The position numbers and the translations under genes are program-made. A stretch of 8,642 nucleotides of DNA from Flavobacteriales bacterium (GTDB lineage Bacteria > Bacteroidota > Bacteroidia > Flavobacteriales_D > Crocinitomicaceae). The notes below the pieces were generated by a model. It searched no databases. It saw only the letters and a program-made list of their open reading frames with translations, and had not been told where the DNA came from. This document shows, piece by piece, positions 1-7,000 of this stretch (the stretch's first letter is position 1; every line of letters begins with the position of its first letter). Where the stretch lies: the NCBI GenBank assembly GCA_947461185.1, contig CANHJY010000066.1:1-8642 (forward strand), given 5' to 3'.

Positions 1-16
1 ATATCCCTTTTAACTT

Positions 17-958
17 TTGAAAGTCATATTTTTAGATAGCGTCCATCCCATATTAGCAGAACGACTTTCTGCGGCAGGTATGCAATGCGAATTTGCTTGG
101 GAATATTCTAAAGAAAAAATTTTAGCAGCCTTAATCGATGCAACTGGAATTGTACTTCGATCAAGATATACAATGAATGAAGAATTGCTTCAGTTTGCTC
201 CTCAGCTTCAATTTATTGCCCGATCTGGGTCAGGATTGGAAAACATCGATGTTGCTTATTGTAAAAAAAGAGGAATCCGAATTTACAACTCACCAGAAGG
301 AAACCGAAATGCTGTTGGCGAACATGCTTTGGGAATGCTATTATCACTAATGAACCATTTGCATACTGCTGATAGAGATGTGAAATCAGGAATTTGGGAC
401 CGTGATGGCAATAGAGGTGTTGAGCTAGATGGCAAAACTATTGGTATCATTGGTTATGGCAATAACGGAAGTGCTTTTGCAAAAAAATTAAGGGGATTTG
501 ATGTAAAACTCATGGCCTACGATAAATATAAAAAAGGATTTGGGGATCATTTTGTAATGGAATGTGCCATGAGCGCTTTATTTAGACATGCTGACATCAT
601 TAGTTTTCATATTCCGCAGAATTCTGAAACTATGTTTATGGCTAATGATATTTTCTTCAAAAAAATTCAAAAACCGATATACCTTCTGAACCTTTCACGT
701 GGGAAAATCGTTGAGACCAAAGCATTGGTGAAAGCTATTCAATCAGGAAAAGTTTTAGGCGCTGGACTAGACGTTTTAGAATACGAGCCATCAGATTTCA
801 CTTCATTTTTTGAAAGTGAAATTCCTGAGGATTTAAAATTCCTTTTGAATTCAGACAAGGTAATACTATCTCCTCATGTTGGCGGATGGACAGCAGAAAG
901 TTACTTCAAACTAAGCGACATCTTAGCAGATAAAATATTAGCTGACTTTAACAATTAA
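17..958 (+). CDS. serA: D-3-phosphoglycerate dehydrogenase-like 2-hydroxyacid dehydrogenase (short, ACT-less form)
   Basis: This NAD-dependent D-2-hydroxyacid dehydrogenase probably oxidises 3-phosphoglycerate to 3-phosphohydroxypyruvate, the first step of serine synthesis, in the cytoplasm. Visible marks are GSGLENID (71-78) in the substrate domain, GEHALGMLL (101-109), the Rossmann loop GYGNNG (146-151) and Asp169 at the end of the next strand, which should bind the NAD ribose. The catalytic set is Arg228 (NLSRGK), Glu257 (LEYEP) and His287 (SPHVGGW). At 313 aa it lacks the C-terminal ACT domain of E. coli SerA (410 aa), as is usual in Bacteroidota. The start must be TTG at 17: an in-frame TAA lies at 11-13, and the first ATG (codon 22) would delete the first beta strand. 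It converges on the acyl-CoA dehydrogenase with 7 bp between stops. Its promoter and any serC partner lie to the left. Family is certain; 3-phosphoglycerate as substrate is inferred, and another 2-hydroxyacid is possible. Confidence 0.85.
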   Translation: MKVIFLDSVHPILAERLSAAGMQCEFAWEYSKEKILAALIDATGIVLRSRYTMNEELLQFAPQLQFIARSGSGLENIDVAYCKKRGIRIYNSPEGNRNAVGEHALGMLLSLMNHLHTADRDVKSGIWDRDGNRGVELDGKTIGIIGYGNNGSAFAKKLRGFDVKLMAYDKYKKGFGDHFVMECAMSALFRHADIISFHIPQNSETMFMANDIFFKKIQKPIYLLNLSRGKIVETKALVKAIQSGKVLGAGLDVLEYEPSDFTSFFESEIPEDLKFLLNSDKVILSPHVGGWTAESYFKLSDILADKILADFNN

Positions 959-965
959 GAAAAAA

Positions 966-2165
966 TCAATTCAAATCTGGCATTTCACGCGTGAATGCCG
1001 GAATTCCTGTAACATCCATTCCTGTAATCAACAAATGGATATCATGAGTTCCTTCATAGGTAACAACAGATTCTAAATTCGCCATATGACGCATAATAGA
1101 ATACTCACTGGTTATTCCCATTCCACCGTGTATTTGTCTTGCTTCTCTTGCAATGTTTAATGCAATTTCCACGTTGTTTCTTTTAGCCATAGAAATTTGT
1201 GCTGAGGTGGCTTTTCCTTCATTTCTTAACTGACCTAAACGGAAAGTAAGTAATTGCGCTTTTGTTATTTCGGTAATCATTTCAGCTAATTTTTTCTGAA
1301 TTAATTGAAATGATCCAATTGGAACACCAAATTGCGTTCGTTCTTTGGAATATCGCAAAGCTTGGTCATAGCAATCCATTGCCGCGCCCAGCGCACCCCA
1401 TGCGATTCCAAATCGTGCAGAATCTAAACAGCTTAATGGCGCACCTAATCCAGATCTTCCTGGAAGAATATTAGCTTTTGGAACCTTAACATCAACAAAG
1501 ATTAACTCTCCAGTTGAAGAAGCGCGTAAAGAAAGTTTACCATGCATCTCCGGAGTTGAAAATCCTTCCATACCTCTTTCAACAACTAATCCGTGAATTC
1601 TACCACTTTCATCTTTTGCCCATACTACAGCAATATCAGCAAAAGGAGCATTTGAAATCCACATTTTAGCTCCATTCAGAACAACATGATCTCCAGCATC
1701 TTTAAAATTAGAGAGCATGCCAGCAGGATTGGATCCATAATCAGGTTCTGTTAGACCAAAACACCCCATCATTTCACCAGTAGCCAATTTAGGTAAATAC
1801 TTTATTTTTTGTTCTTCAGATCCGTATTTCCAAATGGGATACATTACGAGCGATGATTGAACAGAGGCGGTTGAACGCAAACCGGAATCGCAACGCTCCA
1901 ATTCTTGCATGATCAAGCCATATGAAATTTGATCTAATCCAGGCCCACCATATTCTTCTGGAATGTATGGCCCGAAAGCACCTATTTCTCCAAGACCGCT
2001 CAATATATGATTAGGAAAAGTAGCCTTTTCATAGTGTTCGTCAATTATTGGAGAAACTTCTTTTTTAACCCAAGCGCGCGCAGCATCACGAACCAATTTG
2101 TGCTCTTCGGACAACAAATCATCCATATTATAATAATCCGGGTGAACATATAAATCTGATCTCAT
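966..2165 (-). CDS. Acyl-CoA dehydrogenase, glutaryl-CoA dehydrogenase type
   Basis: This FAD flavoenzyme of 399 aa is most like glutaryl-CoA dehydrogenase, which oxidises and decarboxylates glutaryl-CoA to crotonyl-CoA in lysine and tryptophan breakdown. The catalytic base is Glu371 in TYEGTHDIH (369-377), matching human Glu370. Glu90, Arg97 and Ser98 in ERCDSGLRS match human Glu87, Arg94 and Ser95, which hold the substrate's second carboxylate. Other family marks are FGLTEPDYGSNP (136-147), ERTQFGVP (275-282) followed by the QLIQKKLAEM helix, and QIHGGMG (344-350). Tyr370 and Glu90 fit the decarboxylating rather than the non-decarboxylating subtype, from remembered family knowledge. I chose the ATG at 2165. 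A TTG seven codons upstream (2186) overlaps the candidate -7 promoter element, and homologues start at a similar place just before the DLYxHPDYYN-like stretch. The gene is transcribed alone, divergent from DUF4271-hemD. Fold is certain, substrate likely; a general short-chain acyl-CoA dehydrogenase is the alternative. Confidence 0.88.
   Translation of the reverse strand: MRSDLYVHPDYYNMDDLLSEEHKLVRDAARAWVKKEVSPIIDEHYEKATFPNHILSGLGEIGAFGPYIPEEYGGPGLDQISYGLIMQELERCDSGLRSTASVQSSLVMYPIWKYGSEEQKIKYLPKLATGEMMGCFGLTEPDYGSNPAGMLSNFKDAGDHVVLNGAKMWISNAPFADIAVVWAKDESGRIHGLVVERGMEGFSTPEMHGKLSLRASSTGELIFVDVKVPKANILPGRSGLGAPLSCLDSARFGIAWGALGAAMDCYDQALRYSKERTQFGVPIGSFQLIQKKLAEMITEITKAQLLTFRLGQLRNEGKATSAQISMAKRNNVEIALNIAREARQIHGGMGITSEYSIMRHMANLESVVTYEGTHDIHLLITGMDVTGIPAFTREMPDLN
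979..999. repeat. 21-bp near-perfect inverted repeat at the 3' end of the acyl-CoA dehydrogenase gene
   Basis: GGCA at 979-982 and TGCC at 996-999 flank the perfect 12-bp palindrome TTCACGCGTGAA (984-995), with one unpaired T between. On the minus strand it sits in the last codons of the acyl-CoA dehydrogenase gene and is followed, after about 13 nt that include the stop codon, by six T (960-965). It could help terminate or stabilise that transcript. The T run is further from the stem than in a normal intrinsic terminator, and on the plus strand there is no T run. It may simply be coding sequence. Confidence 0.35.
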
Positions 2166-2183
2166 TTCGAAAATTTTAATGTG

Positions 2184-2191
2184 CAAATTTA
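2184..2191 (-). promoter_or_regulatory. Candidate -7 element for the acyl-CoA dehydrogenase gene
   Basis: Read on the minus strand this is TAAATTTG, an exact match to the Bacteroidota -7 consensus TAnnTTTG. It ends 18 nt before the ATG at 2165, giving a short leader. No TTTG-type -33 element is seen at the usual distance of about 19-21 bp; the nearest TTG-like triplet is about 30 bp away. Its position argues against the longer TTG start at 2186, which would fall inside the element. Confidence 0.4.
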
Positions 2192-2232
2192 ACTAATATT
2201 TGATGAAGCGGATAAATTATACAATTGGTTTG

Positions 2233-2240
2233 TAACTTTG
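2233..2240 (+). promoter_or_regulatory. Candidate -7 element for the DUF4271-hemD operon
   Basis: TAACTTTG matches the Bacteroidota -7 consensus TAnnTTTG. It lies 47 nt before the ATG at 2288, so transcription would start near 2247 and leave a leader of about 40 nt. A TTTG occurs at 2199-2202, but the 30-bp gap is longer than the usual -33/-7 spacing, so only half of the promoter is supported. Confidence 0.42.
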
Positions 2241-2287
2241 TACAGCGTAAATCAAATTCTGGTTAAATTTTGTTTTTCCCTATAAAC

Positions 2288-2986
2288 ATGATAAACATTT
2301 ATTTTGTTCCTGAAAACTTAGAATTAAGGGATTCTTCTTTTACCATTATTTTGACTGGAATATGTTCTGTTTCCTTTCTGCTTATTGGTATTGCTAGGTT
2401 TTACAACAACAGATCAATAGTTACAGTTTTCGGTGTTTATTTAAAACAGGAAGGAGTAGAACAAGTACTAAAAGAGAATATGCGACTTGGTTCCCTAAGT
2501 TCGATTCTGTTGAACCTAAGTTATTTCATTTGCAGTGGTTTATGTATTTTCCTTTTTTGTAACCAATACTTAGACTGGAATTGGACGCAAAGTATGTTAA
2601 CAGGTAATATCCTACCCTTATTAATATTTCTTATCGAAACCATCGGAATGATACTAACAGGTTGGATTAGTGGTGAGCAGCAACACATCGGTAGCACTGT
2701 TACAAATGTTATTATTGGAAATGCTGTTTACGCCATAGTTTTTTCTTTTCTTGGACTATTTTGGATAATGAATCCCAAGTTTTCAGTTATATTCTCCATC
2801 ATCTTCATTTGTTTATTAGGATTAAAAACAGTAATCCGAATACTCAAAAATGGCTTCCTAGTTTTCAACAAAGGGGTTTCTTGGTATTATATTATTTTGT
2901 ATTTTTGCACTCTAGAAGTTCTTCCAATTGTGGTTTTATACTACTGCGTAGAGAAAAACTTATGGAGTCAATTAAGTTGGATTTAA
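2288..2986 (+). CDS. DUF4271 family integral membrane protein
   Basis: This is a 232-aa inner-membrane protein of unknown function. About six hydrophobic segments can be seen, near residues 19-37, 70-91, 106-127, 141-161, 165-181 and 199-220. The last carries LYFCTLEVLPI (204-214), the C-terminal signature by which I assign it to DUF4271, a family I know only from Bacteroidota. There is no signal peptide apart from the first helix and no catalytic motif. I use the ATG at 2288. A TTG at 2270 would add six residues and is possible, and neither has a Shine-Dalgarno site. It is followed after 12 nt, in the same frame, by hemD; from memory, DUF4271 beside hemD is a recurring Bacteroidota arrangement. 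That suggests co-expression and perhaps a link to tetrapyrrole synthesis at the membrane, but no function is established. Confidence 0.8.
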   Translation: MINIYFVPENLELRDSSFTIILTGICSVSFLLIGIARFYNNRSIVTVFGVYLKQEGVEQVLKENMRLGSLSSILLNLSYFICSGLCIFLFCNQYLDWNWTQSMLTGNILPLLIFLIETIGMILTGWISGEQQHIGSTVTNVIIGNAVYAIVFSFLGLFWIMNPKFSVIFSIIFICLLGLKTVIRILKNGFLVFNKGVSWYYIILYFCTLEVLPIVVLYYCVEKNLWSQLSWI

Positions 2987-2998
2987 TATTACTGCAAG

Positions 2999-3748
2999 TT
3001 GGCAATAAAAACGATATTAGTTTCTCAACCCAAACCTGAGGGTGAAAAATCCCCATATTATGATTTGGCGGATAAGTATAAACTAAAAATAGATTTCCGA
3101 CCATTTATTCATGTTGAAGGCATTTCGGCTCAAGAATTCCGTCAGCAAAAAATAAATATTTCTGATCACTCAGCAATTATTTTAACCTCAAAAACAGCAA
3201 TCGATCATTTCTTTAGAATTTGTGAAGAAATACGTTTTGAGGTTCCAGATACCATGAAATATTTTTGTATTTCTGAAGCTGTTGCTTATTATCTTCAAAA
3301 GTATGTAACTTACAGAAAACGCAAAATATTTTTTGGTAAACAAACCATCGAAGATTTAGTTGATGTAATGAAAAAGCATAAGGGTGAGCAGTTTCTTCTT
3401 CCTTGTACTGATATTTTAAGAGACAAAATTCCAATAACGCTAGAAGAATATAATTACAACTTTTCTAAAGCAATTTTATACCGCACCGTTGCTTCTGATC
3501 TTTCGGACTTAGAGGATGTATATTACGACATGCTCGTGTTTTTTAGTCCTGGTGGAATTGAATCTCTTTTCAAAAACTTCCCAGAATTCAAACAGAACGA
3601 CACAAAAATTGCAGCATTTGGACCGACAACAGCTAACGCTGTGGTGAAAAATAATCTTCGTTTAGATCTACATGCGCCCATGCCCAATGCGCCATCAATG
3701 ACAGCCGCAATTGAATTATTCGTTAAAGATCAATTGAAGAAGAAATAA
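2999..3748 (+). CDS. hemD: Uroporphyrinogen-III synthase (Bacteroidota type)
   Basis: HemD closes hydroxymethylbilane with inversion of ring D to give uroporphyrinogen III, the branch point to heme and siroheme, in the cytoplasm. The 249-aa protein has the normal length and the two-lobed layout of the family. The N-terminal strand is KTILVSQPKPEG (4-15). Next come TSKTAIDHFF (63-72) in lobe 2, LVFFSPGGIESL (179-190) and IAAFGPTTANAVV (204-216), then the closing APSMTAAIELF (231-241). The family has few invariant catalytic residues, so assignment rests on this overall pattern. The start is TTG at 2999. Codons back to the upstream TAA (2984-2986) offer no ATG or GTG, and the first internal ATG, at about codon 86, would remove a third of the protein. 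The gene lies 12 nt behind DUF4271 in the same frame with no visible ribosome binding site, so translation may be coupled. Confidence 0.88.
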   Translation: MAIKTILVSQPKPEGEKSPYYDLADKYKLKIDFRPFIHVEGISAQEFRQQKINISDHSAIILTSKTAIDHFFRICEEIRFEVPDTMKYFCISEAVAYYLQKYVTYRKRKIFFGKQTIEDLVDVMKKHKGEQFLLPCTDILRDKIPITLEEYNYNFSKAILYRTVASDLSDLEDVYYDMLVFFSPGGIESLFKNFPEFKQNDTKIAAFGPTTANAVVKNNLRLDLHAPMPNAPSMTAAIELFVKDQLKKK

Positions 3749-3767
3749 GACGCTATTTTCTATTTTT
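3741..3767 (+). terminator. Possible intrinsic terminator of the DUF4271-hemD operon
   Basis: AGAAATA (3741-3747, overlapping the hemD stop codon) can pair, with one bulged base, with TATTTTCT (3754-3761) around a six-base loop. A run of five T (3763-3767) follows. The stem is AT-rich and weak, so this is only a plausible end of the transcript. Confidence 0.3.
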
Positions 3768-4038
3768 ACCTTAGTATCTTCTTACTATTTAATTTGAATC
3801 TACTTTTTTCACTTTAGAGCGATCAACATTATTGAGCATCTGATATCAATTAGATAAACTGTTTTCTCGCAGATTCTATAAAACAATCGTTTTCAATTGT
3901 GTCATTAAAACAAGACTTGATTGATAAAGACATTAGAAAGTTACTTTGTTATTTTAAAGTAGGCATCGCATTAAGGCTGTTCAACACACTTTTCCATAAA
4001 CACGATTACTTATCTTATAAAGATAAAACCTAACTTAA
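3749..4038. other. Convergent intergenic spacer without a gene
   Basis: This 290-bp AT-rich stretch separates the stop of hemD from the stop of the giant surface protein on the other strand. I find no open reading frame with a credible protein, no tRNA-like or riboswitch-like structure and no complete TAnnTTTG promoter. It holds the weak hairpin at its left end and the two palindromes at its right end, listed separately. The length is generous for a convergent spacer, so a small RNA or a decayed gene cannot be excluded by eye. Confidence 0.6.
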
Positions 4039-4047
4039 TTAAGGTTT
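4010..4047 (-). terminator. Candidate terminator region of the giant surface protein gene (two adjacent hairpins)
   Basis: On the minus strand, AAACCT (4047-4042) pairs with AGGTTT (4031-4026) around a ten-base loop holding the TAA stop and part of the palindrome CTTAATTAAG (4034-4043). A T-rich tail follows. Immediately next is a second perfect 7-bp hairpin, TTATCTT and AAGATAA (4010-4016 and 4020-4026) with a three-base loop. Both stems are short and AT-rich. They could also serve a transcript arriving from hemD. Confidence 0.35.
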
Positions 4048-7000
4048 ACCATTAATATAATCTGTCACCTCCTTCAACACGGTAACGTGTCCTACTAGAT
4101 GCTGATTATTACTTGTACCCTCAGCTCGGTAATAAACTTCCCAAATATAAACACCATCCTGAGCCATTCTACCATTATATAAACCATTCCAAGCGCCAAG
4201 CGTATTACTTGGTGTGGTCGGAATTTCAGGGATTTCATTTGTTTCAAAGATTATTTCACCCCATCGATCATAAATTCTAAAGGTATAGCTTAAAGGATCA
4301 ATCATATGGCTGAATACTGGATAGAATAGTTCGTTGTCTCCATTACCGTCAGGTGTAAAGGCATTAGGTACATAACATATTACATCCGGTTCTATGTTAA
4401 TATTCAAATAAGCAGTGTCAGGACAAATACCATTATTCGTAGCAATTAACTGAACCGTTATAACTCCTGGAGGACAACCATACGTATAATCATAAATGCT
4501 TTCACTTGTTGGATTATAATAAGGTGTTGGCGTACTGAACATCTCCAAATCAGGTAGTGGAGGATTACATTCGTTTAAATCCCAAAGGTACTCAGTAGCA
4601 TTTTCTGATGAATTAATGAAACTAAAGGTAGGATTAAAGAACGATTGGGATGTAGGTGTTGCATCAAACTGTGCGATAGCCGGAGCTAAACCAAGCAACG
4701 AAATTGTGTCAGAAGTTACATCACAACCAAAACCTGAATTCACAACATCCACGTAAATTGTGGTATCAGAAGATGAAATATAATCGTATGTAATATCCCC
4801 ATTTGGCCCTTGTAATAAATATGGATTTACAACACCATTCGGGTTCAAAGCAAACCAAGTTAAGGTATTCGTTGAACTTGCTGTTCCTCCCGTAATTTGT
4901 GCTTCAAGCAATATCTCTTCACCAAGACAAGTTAATTCACTTCCGATAATTGTAACATTTGGATCATCAAAGACAGCGATATTAAAGGTATCCGTATCAT
5001 TACAGCCAGAACCCGTTTGTGTTATTTCTAAAGTAAAGTCTATACTTTCATTTAATGGATAAGTTAAGAATGATTGCCCTATTGCACCATTGATATCCGT
5101 ATAAGGGAAGCCTAATGGCACTGATTGCGCCCACTGATAACCATTGATGCTTCCAATACCACCCGTTACTTGTGATGTCAATTGAACTTGTGCACCAAAA
5201 CAAGCTTCTTCAATACCTGAAATGGTAATCACAGGATCCGGAACAATAGTTACTGTTATGACATCCTGAGAATTGGAAGCACAGCCAATACCTGTTTGTG
5301 TTACAGAAACTGTGTACAATTCTGTACCAACTGCTAATCCTGGAGGACAGAAAATATTACCAGTACCTCCTTGATTCCAAGTGAAGGTAGTTGTACCAAC
5401 TCCACCAGATACCACTGCTGTTAAACATTGCGGTGTTCCACCAATACAAAGCGTTTCATCATTTGCATTTATTGATACGACCGGATCATTAACTACATTT
5501 ATTTGACTTGGGTTGGATGTAATAAAGCCACAGCCATTTGGCGCATAACTTACTACACAATAATAGTAGAAGGTTCCAGGTGTATTGAAGGTGCTTGGTA
5601 TCAAGGTGGCATTTGTTGCACCAGGGATTAGCGTTCCTCCAATATTCGAATTCACCGTATTTTGATACCATTGATAGGATGGCGTACCCGCTCCACCACT
5701 TACCACAACTGATAGTGGAATAGTTCCCCCAACACAAAGTGTAGTATCATTCAATGGCTGTTGGGTAAAGAACGGATCTGGATTGACGTTAATAGTGATA
5801 GTTGAAGGCAAGCCATTACAGTTTTGTAAATAGGCAATTGCCGTATATGTAGTCGTACTTGAAGGACAAACTTGAATAGTATGCGGTGCAGTAGTAGTAA
5901 TTTGACCTGTGCTCCACTCTACATAATCAACCGCTGTACCTCCTATAAAGTTCGCTGTAATGTCTGTACATCCACCTACACAAATGGTATTTTCAGTTGC
6001 CGTCATCGTAGAAATATTTGGCGGATTTTGAACGGTAATAGTTACAGGGAAAACCTGACTTTGACATGTTGACAACGTATATTCAACAATATAAGTAGTT
6101 GTAGTTGTTGGTTGTGCTGTGATAACTGAAGATGTACTTGAACCAGAAATTTGAGCTATTGGTGTCCAATTGTAAGACCCTGGTACACCTGCCGAGTTTG
6201 TTGCCGGAACTCCGACTGCGGTAATAGTCGTTGACGTATTTGGACATATAGTGTCTTCTAAAGCAACAGCGGTCACAGTAGGTATAGGTCGAACTATTAC
6301 ATTAATTGTGAAGTTATTTCCAGGACAAGTTAAAGTTGGTGAAGCAACATAGGAAGGCGTAACCGTATAGGTAAGTGTAGCATCTGTTAAACCAGTGTTT
6401 GTTAAAACTTGGCTAATCAATGCTTGATTTGTTTGCGCAGAACCTCCTCCTACTTGTAAAAGTGGGGTTGATACAGGATTAGGCCAAGAATACGTAGTGA
6501 CTACCGGTACTATTTGAGTTGGAGGATTATTAATAGGATTAACAGTAAATGCATCACCAGAACAAACAATTGGTACCGTTACATTTTGAATCAATGGTGT
6601 TGGTTGAACAGGAACAATAACTTGGAATGTAGCACTATTACACTGAGCAAATGTATTAGAAATAGAAGCGGTAACATTATAAACAACATTCTGAACAACA
6701 TTAGTAGAATTAGTTAATGTTTGACTTATCGTAGTTTGCGTTGTGCCTAAGAAATTACTGTATCCAGTAACATCAGGATTAGGAACTACTGTCCATGTTA
6801 AGTAGGTTGTTCCGGTAAGAACAGCCCCTGCTGGTGGGTTGGTATTCGGATCAAAAGTAAAGCTCGTTCCACTACAAATTGCCGGAAGTGTTACATTGCT
6901 ATACACTGGTGTTGGGAAGACCGTAACGTTGATTAGGAATGGAGTTCCATTACACTGAGGGACTGAAGCGGGCCCAATTGGTGTTACGGAGTATACAACT

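Noticed and set aside
11..19. TAACTTTTG as a promoter just before the serA-like gene
   Set aside because: It is one base off TAnnTTTG and overlaps the start codon, so it would give an almost leaderless or truncated message.
2184..2186. TTG at 2186 as the start of the acyl-CoA dehydrogenase
   Set aside because: It adds only seven unconserved residues, overlaps the candidate -7 element, and an ATG lies at 2165 at the expected place.
2761..3434. Small open frames overlapping DUF4271 and hemD (2761-3039 +, 2892-3104 -, 3213-3434 -)
   Set aside because: They lie within or across well-supported genes in other frames and show no recognisable protein pattern.
3861..3884. GTTTT/AAAAC inverted repeat in the spacer after hemD
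   Set aside because: Five AT-rich pairs around a 14-base loop are expected by chance in such DNA, and no T run follows.
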